NCBI RefSeq assembly: GCF_004135205.1
Contig: NZ_CP035490.1
Location: 1,426,001 to 1,490,000, forward strand
From: Hahella sp. KA22
GTDB taxonomy: Bacteria > Pseudomonadota > Gammaproteobacteria > Pseudomonadales > Oleiphilaceae
Length of the DNA stretch: 64,000 bases
Direction of reading: 5' to 3'
The notes beneath the pieces were generated by a model, which searched no databases, was not told the origin of the DNA, and saw nothing but the letters and a program-made list of their open reading frames with translations. The translations under genes were made by a program, and so were the position numbers. Shown here in pieces: positions 54,205-62,484 of the stretch (within the stretch, counting starts at the first letter, position 1; the number at the start of each line of letters is the position of its first letter).

Positions 54205-56700
54205 ATGTCAGAAAACATAGCGCCTTCTTCGCAGCCCAGTCTGGATCTGACTGGGCTGCCTTACTCCCCCCTCGCCACCGCATTCGATGAAATGCTGGGT
54301 TCCGGCGGCGAGGTGCGTCCTCATTGGCGCGCTTTTGCAGACTACTTTTCCCAGGTGTCCCGGGAAGACCTGGGACAATTACGTCGTGATGCGCTGCGTC
54401 GCCTGAAAGAGCAGGGCGTCAACTACCACGTTTACGATGACCCGCAGGGCATGCGCCGAACCTGGCAGTTGGACCCGCTGCCGATGGTGATGTCTGAGAC
54501 GGACTGGAATCCGATCGAAGCGGGACTACAGCAGAGGGCGCATCTGTATTCGCGGGTGCTGGCGGATCTGTTAGGACCGCAAACCTGCCTGAAACAAGGG
54601 GTGTTGCCGCCGGAACTGGTGTTGCAGCATCCGGGTTTTTTGCGTTCGATGATGGGCTCCGCGGCGTTGCCGCTGAGTCTGTTCGCGGCGGACCTGGCCA
54701 GAGGCCCTGACGGTTCCTGGTGGGTGTTGGCGGATCGTACTCAGGGGCCTTCCGGCGCGGGCTACGTTCTGGAAGCGAGAATGGTGACCAAGCGCGTTTT
54801 GAGTCAAAACGCCGTGGATTACGCCATCGCGCCACTGGCGCAGTTTTTCTATCACTTCAAACGCCATGTGGCGGCGCTGGCGCCGGACCAGCAAAAAGAG
54901 CCCACAATCGTGCTGCTGTCGCCGGGTATCGGCAACGAAGTGTATTTCGAGCATGCCTATCTGGCGGCGCAACTGGGCATCACCTTAGTCCAGGGCGACG
55001 ATCTGACGGTGCGTCAGGGTAAGGTCTATCTCAAAACGGTGGACGACCTGCAGCAGGTGGATGTCATTATCCGCCGGGTGGACGATGCTTTCTGCGACCC
55101 TCTGAACTTTCGCGCCGACTCCATGCTGGGCGTGCCGGGACTGGCGCAGGCGCAGGCCCTTGGACGCGTGGGAATGGCCAATCCATTAGGCGGCGGCTTT
55201 TTAGAGTCGCCGGCGATGCTGCCGTTTCTCCCTGCGTTGTCGAAGCATTTCCTGGCGGAAGAACTTAAGCTGCCCAACGTGGCCACTTGGTGGTGCGGGC
55301 AGGAGAAAGAACTTAAACACGTCCTGCAGAATCTGGATGACTTGGTGATCAAAACGGTAGATCGCCATGCGTTGGTGTGTTTCGGGCCCAAAATGAGCGC
55401 ACGCGAACGTGATGCACTAAAACGGCGCATTCAGGCGGAGCCCTGGCGCTATGTTGGGCAGGAGCTGCTGAGCTTTTCCACCACGCCGACATTGGTCGGC
55501 TCCGAGATTCAGCCGCGACATCTGGTGCTGCGTGGCTTCGCCGCCGGCGATGGGGAGCAGTACGACGTCATGCCGGGCGGGTTAACCCGGGTCTCACCGG
55601 ATGCGCACACCTTCCTGGTATCCGGGCAGTCCGGCGGATGGAGTAAGGACACATGGCTGCTGAAAAGCTCGGGCTCCATGCGCGATGTGCTGCGGTTGAG
55701 TCCCACCAAACAACGGCGCATCGCCTCGGCGGTGCTTACCAGCCGGGCGGCGGAAAGCCTGTTCTGGCTGGCGCGCTATCTGGAGCGCACGGAATCGCTG
55801 CTACGCCATATTCGCGCTTATGTACGACGCCTGGAAAATTACATCGACTATGGTTTCGATACGGATAAAGCCGTGTTGGGAGGCATGTTGCCGGCCGTGG
55901 AGGCGTTTTGTTCTCTGGGCCGCGAAGGCATGCCGACAGTTGAGGATTTGAAGCAGTATGTGTTGGACTCCTCCCGCGTGGGAGGCGTCGCTTTCAATCT
56001 GCGCGGCGCCATCAACTCCGCTTACACCGTGCGGGACCTGTGGTCCGGTGACTGCTGGCGTGCAGTGGAAGAGCTTGAGGAACTGCTGGAATACAGCGAA
56101 AAGAACCGCAGCGTGCTGGCGTTGGACCAGTTTATCCAGCCTTTTCTCACCGCGCTGTTGGCGTTTTTAGGCGCGAGTCAGGAGAGTCTGGCGCTGAACC
56201 AGGGAGGGCTTTGGCTGCAACTGGGACGCCGTTTGGAGCGGGCGCAAAACACGCTTTCCAGTACCCACAAAATCTGCGCGGAATTGAACGAAGACAACGA
56301 GGCGGGGCTGCGGGAAATGTTGCTCGAAGCCCATGATTGCCTGAGCAGCCATCGTCGCCGTTATGGCACTGAGTTGCCTTTTTACACGTTATGGAAACAT
56401 TTACTACTGGAGCCTACCAACCCGCGTTCGTTGGTCTATGCTGTCAGTGAGCTGGAGCCCTTGCTGAGCTATCTCAACCCAACGCCGCAACAAGGACTGA
56501 TCGGGCTCGAGAAGAACGTTCTGGCGATTCTTACGCCACTGCGACTGGCGGATGCGGTGGAGTGGCGCGACCTCGAATTGACTCAGACAGAGTTGGCTCC
56601 CTTTTTGCAAAACCTGACACAACAACTAAATCAGTTTGGTCTGAATATTGAGCACCAATACTTCAAGCACGCCCAACCCCTCACCCGATTCATGCGCTGA
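54205..56700 (+). CDS. Circularly permuted ATP-grasp fused to alpha-E domain
   Basis: An 831-residue fusion. Residues about 60-490 form the circularly permuted type-2 ATP-grasp domain (DLLGPQTCLKQGVLPPELV, LLSPGIGNEVYFEHAYLA, DLVIKTVDRHALVCFGPKM, QSGGWSKDTWLL). Residues about 515-831 form the helical alpha-E domain starting SRAAESLFWLARYLERTE. The two activities occur as separate genes again further on (57588 and 59041). ATP-grasp enzymes ligate amines to carboxylates; substrates are unknown. It starts 3 bases after the previous stop. Confidence 0.92.
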   Translation: MSENIAPSSQPSLDLTGLPYSPLATAFDEMLGSGGEVRPHWRAFADYFSQVSREDLGQLRRDALRRLKEQGVNYHVYDDPQGMRRTWQLDPLPMVMSETDWNPIEAGLQQRAHLYSRVLADLLGPQTCLKQGVLPPELVLQHPGFLRSMMGSAALPLSLFAADLARGPDGSWWVLADRTQGPSGAGYVLEARMVTKRVLSQNAVDYAIAPLAQFFYHFKRHVAALAPDQQKEPTIVLLSPGIGNEVYFEHAYLAAQLGITLVQGDDLTVRQGKVYLKTVDDLQQVDVIIRRVDDAFCDPLNFRADSMLGVPGLAQAQALGRVGMANPLGGGFLESPAMLPFLPALSKHFLAEELKLPNVATWWCGQEKELKHVLQNLDDLVIKTVDRHALVCFGPKMSARERDALKRRIQAEPWRYVGQELLSFSTTPTLVGSEIQPRHLVLRGFAAGDGEQYDVMPGGLTRVSPDAHTFLVSGQSGGWSKDTWLLKSSGSMRDVLRLSPTKQRRIASAVLTSRAAESLFWLARYLERTESLLRHIRAYVRRLENYIDYGFDTDKAVLGGMLPAVEAFCSLGREGMPTVEDLKQYVLDSSRVGGVAFNLRGAINSAYTVRDLWSGDCWRAVEELEELLEYSEKNRSVLALDQFIQPFLTALLAFLGASQESLALNQGGLWLQLGRRLERAQNTLSSTHKICAELNEDNEAGLREMLLEAHDCLSSHRRRYGTELPFYTLWKHLLLEPTNPRSLVYAVSELEPLLSYLNPTPQQGLIGLEKNVLAILTPLRLADAVEWRDLELTQTELAPFLQNLTQQLNQFGLNIEHQYFKHAQPLTRFMR

Positions 56701-57613
56701 CGGCGTATTGCTGAGGGTGAAGCACGAGACGGTTTACCGCTATCCGGGACCGGCCTCGCTCGCTTATAACGCCGCCTGGCTGGAGCCGTTGTCCGGCGAC
56801 GGTCAGATGCGCATTGAGCATCGCTTGAAGGTGGACCCCAAACCGCAATTCCAGAACCTGAGGACTGACGCCTTCGGCAATCAGATGCACTACTTTGAAG
56901 TGCATAAGCCTCACTCTGCGCTCAAAGTGGTGAGTGAGGCGATTGTGGAGCGTCGCCCGAGACCGCATAACGAGGCCTGCGCGGCGCCTTGGGAGCGTGC
57001 GCGTTACGCCGCGGCGTCTGACCCGGCGGAACGCGCCGCGCTGTGCTCTTTCGCGTATCCGGACGCATCGATCCCTGTCATTGATGAAGTGATCGACTAT
57101 ACGTTGGTGAGCTTTATAAAAGGGCGTGCGTTAAACGAAGCAGTGAAAGACTTCGCCGCCCGCATCTATCGGGATTTCAAATATACGTCCGGCGCCACGC
57201 AGGTGGACACCAGCGTCACGGAATTCTGGGAGTTGCGCAAAGGCGTCTGCCAGGACTTCGCCAATCTGGCGGTACTGGGATTGCGGGCCATCGGACTGGC
57301 GGCCGCTTACGTCAGCGGCTATGTGCTCACGCATCCTCCGGAAGGAGAGAAAAAGCGTCAGGGCGCGGATGCTTCTCATGCCTGGTTCGCCGTGCATGCG
57401 CCGGGCTATGGTTGGATTCATGTGGACCCGACCAACAATATGTGGGTGGCGAAAGAGCATATCATCGTGGCGATAGGGCGGAATTACACCGACGTACCGC
57501 CGCTCAAGGGCGTTTGTTACGGAGGGGGCCAGCAGCAGCCTGAAGTTGCGGTAACCGTAGACATAATAAAACGAGAGGATCTCTTCCATGGGCATTCAAT
57601 GGAAAGACTATAA
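56648..57613 (+). CDS. Transglutaminase-like cysteine protease (stand-alone)
   Basis: Up to 321 residues. N-terminal domain LRVKHETVYRYPGPASLAYN, then the core with Cys in LRKGVCQDFANLAVLGLR, His in GADASHAWFAVHAPGYGW and Asp in IHVDPTNNMWV. The TTG at 56648 is inside the preceding gene; TTG 56708 or GTG 56717 would give a more normal N-terminus and I cannot decide. It is the second transglutaminase-like protein in the cluster and overlaps the ATP-grasp gene behind it by 26 bases. Confidence 0.9.
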   Translation: MSTNTSSTPNPSPDSCADGVLLRVKHETVYRYPGPASLAYNAAWLEPLSGDGQMRIEHRLKVDPKPQFQNLRTDAFGNQMHYFEVHKPHSALKVVSEAIVERRPRPHNEACAAPWERARYAAASDPAERAALCSFAYPDASIPVIDEVIDYTLVSFIKGRALNEAVKDFAARIYRDFKYTSGATQVDTSVTEFWELRKGVCQDFANLAVLGLRAIGLAAAYVSGYVLTHPPEGEKKRQGADASHAWFAVHAPGYGWIHVDPTNNMWVAKEHIIVAIGRNYTDVPPLKGVCYGGGQQQPEVAVTVDIIKREDLFHGHSMERL

Positions 57614-59039
57614 ATACCCGGAACTCTATGACGAATTGATTGACGGGAAAGGAAAGCCAAGGAAAGTGGCGGAAACACTGGCCAGTCACATGGCGGAAAT
57701 GGAGGACGAGGAGCTGGACCGGCTGAAAAGCACCTCGGAGCTGGCGATCAAGGAAATGGGCATCACCTTTACCGTCTATGATCAGGAAGGCGGCTCCATC
57801 GACCGGCAGTGGCCCTTCGACATTATCCCCAGAGTGATGAGCAAAAAAGAGTGGGATGTAGTCGACGCCGGTCTCAAACAGCGCGTCAAAGCGCTCAATA
57901 TGTTTATCGACGACATCTATCACGACCAGAAGATCGTTAAAGATAAAGTCTTCCCCAAAGAGCTGCTCAGCAAATCCAAGAACTTTCGTAAGCAATGCAT
58001 TGGCGTGAGCCCGCCCCATGGCGTGTGGGCGCATATTTGCGGTTCGGATCTGGTGCGGCACTCCGATGGACAGATATACGTGTTGGAGGACAACCTGCGG
58101 GTGCCCTCCGGCGTGTCCTATCTACTGGAAAACCGGCAGGTCATGAAACGCGTATTCGCAGACCTGTTCGGCGACTTCAGCATCTTGCCGGTGGACGACT
58201 ATCCCTCGCAGCTGTTCGATACTCTGGCGGCGCTATCGCCGCGTCCGGCGGATTATCCCCAGGTCGTGGTGCTGACGCCGGGCATCTATAACTCCGCCTA
58301 TTTTGAACACGCTTATCTCGCCCAGCAAATGGGGTGCGAGTTGGTGGAAGGCACGGATTTGGTGGTGACCGACGACGACTGCGTTTATATGAAAACCATA
58401 TATGGTCTGGAGCGGGTCGACGTGATTTATCGTCGCGTGGACGATCTGTTTTTGGACCCGGAAGCCTTCAATCCTGACTCCGTGCTGGGCGTGCGCGGCC
58501 TGATGCGGGCCTGGCTGAAGGGCAATGTGGCGCTGGCCAACGCGCCGGGCGCGGGGGTGGCGGACGACAAAGTGGTGTATGCGTTTGTGCCGGACATGAT
58601 CAAGTACTACCTGAGTGAGGAAATGATCCTGCCCAATGTGCCCACGTATTTATGTATGAAGGACGAAGACCGTAAATACGTGTTGTCGCATCTGGAGGAG
58701 CTGGTGGTGAAACCCGCCAATGAATCTGGCGGCTACGGCATGCTGGTCGGTCCCAAATCCACCAAGAAAGAGCGGGAAAAGTTCGCGGAGCTGATTGAAG
58801 CCGATCCGCGTAACTATATCGCGCAGCCGACGCTGAATCTCAGCACTGCGCCTACGCTGGTGGACGGTAAGGTGGAGCCGCGACATCTGGACATGCGTCC
58901 TTTCATTCTTTCCAGCGATCAGATTTACGTGACCACCGGCGGACTGACCCGGGTGGCGTTGAGAAAAGGGTCGCTGGTGGTGAATTCCTCCCAAGGCGGG
59001 GGGAGTAAAGATACTTGGATCATAGACGAGGAGGCCTGA
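57588..59039 (+). CDS. Circularly permuted ATP-grasp type 2 protein
   Basis: A 483-residue stand-alone version of the ATP-grasp part in the upstream fusion. Motifs: PFDIIPRVMSKKEWDVVDAGL, VFPKELLSKSKNFRKQ, LTPGIYNSAYFEHAYLAQQ, VYRRVDDLF-like DVIYRRVDDLFLDP, LVVKPANESGGYGMLVGPK and the C-terminal SQGGGSKDTWIIDEE. The KPANESGGYGM loop is the nucleotide-binding element. The ATG has GAGAGGA before it. It ends one base before the alpha-E gene. Confidence 0.95.
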   Translation: MGIQWKDYKYPELYDELIDGKGKPRKVAETLASHMAEMEDEELDRLKSTSELAIKEMGITFTVYDQEGGSIDRQWPFDIIPRVMSKKEWDVVDAGLKQRVKALNMFIDDIYHDQKIVKDKVFPKELLSKSKNFRKQCIGVSPPHGVWAHICGSDLVRHSDGQIYVLEDNLRVPSGVSYLLENRQVMKRVFADLFGDFSILPVDDYPSQLFDTLAALSPRPADYPQVVVLTPGIYNSAYFEHAYLAQQMGCELVEGTDLVVTDDDCVYMKTIYGLERVDVIYRRVDDLFLDPEAFNPDSVLGVRGLMRAWLKGNVALANAPGAGVADDKVVYAFVPDMIKYYLSEEMILPNVPTYLCMKDEDRKYVLSHLEELVVKPANESGGYGMLVGPKSTKKEREKFAELIEADPRNYIAQPTLNLSTAPTLVDGKVEPRHLDMRPFILSSDQIYVTTGGLTRVALRKGSLVVNSSQGGGSKDTWIIDEEA

Positions 59040-59040
59040 A

Positions 59041-59994
59041 ATGCTCTCACGAGTAGCCGGAAACATATACTGGATGGCCCGGTATCTTGAGCGTGCGGAG
59101 GACATGGCGCGCCTGATCAACGTCAACGCTAATCTGACCCTGGATTTGCCGAAAGGATTGTCGCCAATTTGGGGGCAGCTTATCGCTATCACGGGCGTCG
59201 GCGAACTCTATCAAGGCGAGTTTGATGAACGCTCTGTCCTGAAGTTCTTGATTGCGGAAAATAACAATCCGGTCTCCATCTTGTCCTGTATGGCCTATGC
59301 GCGGGAAAACGCCCGTACTATTCGCGATGTCATTCCCCGGGAAGTGTGGGAAGCCATTAACCGGGTTTACCTTTACGCCAAAGATCATGCGCAGCAGGCG
59401 CTGACCAAACGCGGTCGCTATCCCTTTCTTTTTGAAATTATCAGTGAATGCCAGCATATAACCGGTATTCTGGCGGGCACGATGAATCACGACGCGGGAT
59501 ATACCTTCCTGAAAGTGGGGCGTAACCTGGAGCGGGCGGACATGACCAGCCGCATTATCGATACCCGTTCCGCCAATCTGGTGCCGGACGCAGTCGTCAC
59601 TAAAGCCACCAACGATAACCTGCAATGGATGAGCGTACTTAAATCGCTGACTGGCTATCAGATGTATCGACGCGAAATGCAGGTGCGCATCCAGCGTCAG
59701 GAAGTGCTGAAGTTCCTGATTCAATCAAAGGTGTTTCCGAGGGCGATCGCCCATGCCATGTCGGAAGTTGAGAAATCGTTGGAGTCGCTGCCTAACCACG
59801 AAAAGGCGCAATTGGTGATTCATCGCATCAATCGGCAGATCGACAATGTGGAGATCGCCAAACTGAAGCAGACGGAACTGCAGAATTTTATGGATCAATT
59901 GCAGGTAGGGTTTGCGCAGACGCATGAGGAGTTGAGCGTCGCCTATTTCGGCGGGCAGGTCAGCGCCCAGTCGCAAAGTCAGGACGCAGCCTGA
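59041..59994 (+). CDS. Alpha-E domain protein
   Basis: A 317-residue all-helical alpha-E protein. It begins MLSRVAGNIYWMARYLERAED, the family start, and has conserved acidic and basic positions such as ARENARTIRDVIPREVWEA and GRNLERADMTSRIID. Alpha-E proteins always accompany circularly permuted ATP-grasp enzymes and are thought to assist or supply the second substrate. Last gene of the unit; a 9-base hairpin spans its stop codon. Confidence 0.94.
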   Translation: MLSRVAGNIYWMARYLERAEDMARLINVNANLTLDLPKGLSPIWGQLIAITGVGELYQGEFDERSVLKFLIAENNNPVSILSCMAYARENARTIRDVIPREVWEAINRVYLYAKDHAQQALTKRGRYPFLFEIISECQHITGILAGTMNHDAGYTFLKVGRNLERADMTSRIIDTRSANLVPDAVVTKATNDNLQWMSVLKSLTGYQMYRREMQVRIQRQEVLKFLIQSKVFPRAIAHAMSEVEKSLESLPNHEKAQLVIHRINRQIDNVEIAKLKQTELQNFMDQLQVGFAQTHEELSVAYFGGQVSAQSQSQDAA

Positions 59995-60005
59995 GTGCTG
60001 CGTCC
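59982..60005 (+). terminator. Hairpin spanning the last stop codon of the Anbu unit
   Basis: GGACGCAGC (59982-59990), loop CTGAGT containing most of the TGA, GCTGCGTCC (59997-60005). A perfect 9-bp stem without a T run, between converging genes. It may act as a bidirectional, non-canonical end. Confidence 0.5.
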
Positions 60006-60014
60006 CGTGCAGGA

Positions 60015-60338
60015 TTAATCTAAAAGCGATTGCGCGAAGGCGATTAATTCTTCCGCTGCTTTTTCCCGGATGGCCAGCGTGTCCTCCGGGTCAATGCCAT
60101 ACTTCTGCGCCAGCAGAGTGAAATCTTCCGAGCGCAGGGAAACGGTCAGACGCGGGCGAATCGGCGTTTTGTTGTAGGAGAGCCCCAGTATTTTGCGGAT
60201 CATGTCCGGCGGATTCAGGTCCTGGTCCAGCGCCGCTCGCTTCAACACTTGCTGCACCTCTTTGGATACGTCAAAAGCAAGTTGGGTGGCTCTTACTGCT
60301 TTTTGTTCTTCAAGCCAACGATCTTTACCTTTGTTCAA
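60015..60338 (-). CDS. Small helical protein, unknown
   Basis: A 107-residue soluble protein starting at TTG 60338 with GGGAG six bases upstream (MNKGKDRWLEEQ). Phrases AFDVSKEVQQVLKRAALDQDL and NPPDMIRKILGLSYNKT suggest a short DNA-binding-like helical unit, but I do not recognise a family. It is not part of the upstream PspA-like transcript if the terminator at 60401-60422 works. Confidence 0.6.
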   Translation of the reverse strand: MNKGKDRWLEEQKAVRATQLAFDVSKEVQQVLKRAALDQDLNPPDMIRKILGLSYNKTPIRPRLTVSLRSEDFTLLAQKYGIDPEDTLAIREKAAEELIAFAQSLLD

Positions 60339-60400
60339 CGTTATCTCCCGGCGCCGCTTCGGCCGTCTGGTCGCCTTTCATATGGTTTCTCATCGATAGT

Positions 60401-60422
60401 AAAAGCAGCCCGTGGAGGCTGC
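60401..60422 (-). terminator. Rho-independent terminator of the pspA-like gene
   Basis: On the minus strand GCAGCC-TCCACG-GGCTGC is followed by TTTTAC. It lies 36 bases after the stop of the PspA/IM30 gene at 60458 and before the start of the small gene at 60338. Confidence 0.7.
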
Positions 60423-60457
60423 GTAAATGTCATCAGCAATTTCCGTCGTAATTCAAT

Positions 60458-61150
60458 TCAGGGCTTTTGCGCTTTCAGGCGTTCAAGAATATCGCGGGCG
60501 CTGCGTGAATCCCCCGTCAGGCCGGCGGCTTCAAGACGCTTGGCTAATGGATCTTCATTGCGCTCCGCCTGCAGCTCTTCGCCGGCTTCAATCTGGTAAT
60601 CCGTCATCTGCTGACTGCGTTTGATGCGCTCCAGGGTTTCCCGCGCCGATCCCAGATTAGCGTTGTGGGCGGCGGCGTTGTCCGCAATCTGCAAGGTGGC
60701 CTTTTGCACTTTATCCGTTGTTTGCACGACAGCGAGATCGCGTTCGTTATCGGCGATTAACTTCTCGGCTTTTTGGATATTGCTCTTGAGACGTTGGATT
60801 TGCTCGTTGTAGCGCTGGCTGATCGCCAGCTGTTCATTCACGCCAGTCTCCAGCCTGGCGATGTGCTCCGCGGCTTGCAGGGCGAGCGCTTCGTCATTCT
60901 GCTTGAGCGCCGCCAGGGCTTCGGCTTCACGCTTGGCGATATCCAGGCGTAAAGACTTTGTTGTAGCGTCCGCCTCCAGTTTATGGGCTATGACATCCGT
61001 CAGACTGCGTTTTGCATCCTCAATATGGCCCTTGGCGGTATCAATCTCTCTTTCTATGGCGCGTACGCCGTCCGCATCCATCACGGCTTCTCCCATTTCC
61101 CTCACGCCCCCGCGTAATGCGGTCAGTAGCTTTTCGATGATGCTGCTCAT
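60458..61150 (-). CDS. yjfJ: PspA/IM30-family protein, YjfJ-like
   Basis: A 230-residue coiled-coil protein of the PspA superfamily (SSIIEKLLTALRGGVREMGEAV at the start, then repeated heptads such as DIAKREAEALAALKQNDEAL). The missing N-terminal PspA FSR helix and the neighbouring YjfI make the YjfJ assignment likely. Probably shapes or protects membranes. Its gene lies 17 bases after yjfI and before a terminator. Confidence 0.85.
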   Translation of the reverse strand: MSSIIEKLLTALRGGVREMGEAVMDADGVRAIEREIDTAKGHIEDAKRSLTDVIAHKLEADATTKSLRLDIAKREAEALAALKQNDEALALQAAEHIARLETGVNEQLAISQRYNEQIQRLKSNIQKAEKLIADNERDLAVVQTTDKVQKATLQIADNAAAHNANLGSARETLERIKRSQQMTDYQIEAGEELQAERNEDPLAKRLEAAGLTGDSRSARDILERLKAQKP

Positions 61151-61167
61151 GGAACACCTCCGGTGAT

Positions 61168-61575
61168 CTATTTCAAATACTCTTCAAAGGCCTGGAAACA
61201 GTCGTTGGCGTTGCGGGCCAGCGTTACCAGCTCTTTCAGGACGTTTTCGAGAATGGACAGAGGCGACAAGGCGCCGTAAATGACGTAGAAGTCGTCGACA
61301 ATGGCGAAAGCGCTAAGGGGCATCGGCAGGCTCATTTCCAGTAGCGATTCATTTAGTTCTGCGAGACGGGATTCCAGCAGTTCCCCCTTGCGAAACAAAT
61401 AGCTGATGCATAGGATTTGGGTCTCTGTAGCGGTCACGTATATCGGTAATGCATCCAGTTCCGACACTTGCACCTGCAGCACTTCCACTTCTCCCCTGAT
61501 TGGGAGGCAGTCGAACGTGTGGCCTTCGTAGGCGGCGTCGGATAACTTGAGGGCTAAATCGTTAATTAAACTCAC
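61168..61575 (-). CDS. yjfI: DUF2170 protein, YjfI-like
   Basis: GTG at 61575 with GAGGAG at six bases spacing gives 135 residues (MSLINDLALKLSD); the frame beyond it to 61629 crosses the operator region. The strand-rich N-terminal half (LPIRGEVEVLQVQVSELDALPIYV) and SMPLSAFAIVDDFYVIYGALS are typical DUF2170. Partner of the PspA-type protein in E. coli yjf loci; molecular role unknown. Confidence 0.85.
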   Translation of the reverse strand: MSLINDLALKLSDAAYEGHTFDCLPIRGEVEVLQVQVSELDALPIYVTATETQILCISYLFRKGELLESRLAELNESLLEMSLPMPLSAFAIVDDFYVIYGALSPLSILENVLKELVTLARNANDCFQAFEEYLK

Positions 61576-61589
61576 CGTTGTCTCCTCGC

Positions 61590-61754
61590 GACATAATATG
61601 TCCCGCGTCGATCCTAATGCGCGCGCCATATCATGTCAATCTAAAAAAAGCGTCGGATTTACAGCTAAGCTTAATCGCTAAACGATTTGTTTGAAGGACG
61701 AAATTTTCTGTTGACATAATATGGCCGTCCTGAGTATTAATGACATAGTATGTC
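61590..61754. promoter_or_regulatory. Four copies of a 13-base near-palindrome, candidate operators
   Basis: Sites at 61590-61602 (GACATAATATGTC), 61625-61637 (GCCATATCATGTC, i.e. GACATGATATGGC on the other strand), 61713-61725 (GACATAATATGGC) and 61742-61754 (GACATAGTATGTC) fit GACAT-N3-ATGKC. The third overlaps a -35 TTGACA at 61711 with a TATTAA-like -10 at about 61735. They occupy the divergent region between yjfI and yqiJ, so one regulator could control both units. The regulator is not known. Confidence 0.6.
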
Positions 61755-61768
61755 GTAAGAGGTGAGAT

Positions 61769-62410
61769 ATGGAAGCATACTTGGCAACAATTTTTTCGTT
61801 TCCGACTGTGGTTTTCACAGTCCTTTTAGGGATTGTCGTTTGCTATTGGATTCTCGCCATTATCGGCTTGCTTGACCTGGATCCTTTCGATTTGGATCTT
61901 GATCTGGATGTGGCCGACGCACAGGGGCTGGCGGGACTAATGGTTACCCTGGGCTTAACCGGCGTTCCATTACCCCTGGTGTTGAGTTTCCTGGCCATGT
62001 ACGGCTGGTTGCTCACCTATCTCGTTTCACTGTATATCCTGATTCCCATGTTTGGGGGCGTTATCCTCTACATTGCCGGCGCAGGCGTTATTGCTATCGC
62101 CTTTGGTATTTCGATCCTGTTGACGGCCAAGACCATACGTCCTTTGCGTCCTTTGTTTCGCAAAGCTTATGGTACGGCGAGCGCTAAAGTCATCGTCATC
62201 GGAAGAACCGGGACTGTGCGGTCAGGGAGCGTCAGTGAAACGTTTGGGGAAGCGGAAATAACCGTCGATGGCGCGCATCTCATTCTGAAGGCCAGAGGTG
62301 AAGCGGGCTTGAATCTGAAGCGTGGAGATAAAGTCATATTCATTAAATACCTGGAAGCGGAAAACGCCTATCAGGTGATGCCCGAAGAAGACTTTTTGGC
62401 GGACTCTTGA
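61769..62410 (+). CDS. yqiJ: YqiJ-family membrane protein
   Basis: A 213-residue protein with AGAGGTGAG before the ATG. About five N-terminal helices (TVVFTVLLGIVVCYWILAII; GVILYIAGAGVIAIAFGISIL) with an acidic repeat DLDPFDLDLDLDVAD, then a C-terminal soluble domain with an NfeD/OB-like fold (ASAKVIVIGRTGTVRSGSV). YqiJ is encoded with flotillin YqiK in many bacteria, as here. Confidence 0.88.
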   Translation: MEAYLATIFSFPTVVFTVLLGIVVCYWILAIIGLLDLDPFDLDLDLDVADAQGLAGLMVTLGLTGVPLPLVLSFLAMYGWLLTYLVSLYILIPMFGGVILYIAGAGVIAIAFGISILLTAKTIRPLRPLFRKAYGTASAKVIVIGRTGTVRSGSVSETFGEAEITVDGAHLILKARGEAGLNLKRGDKVIFIKYLEAENAYQVMPEEDFLADS

Positions 62411-62484
62411 TAGCCGCCGTTGCAATATTTCGAACTAATTAAATTCATAAATCAACTAGGCATAGAGCTAGGAGAAAGTGGCTT

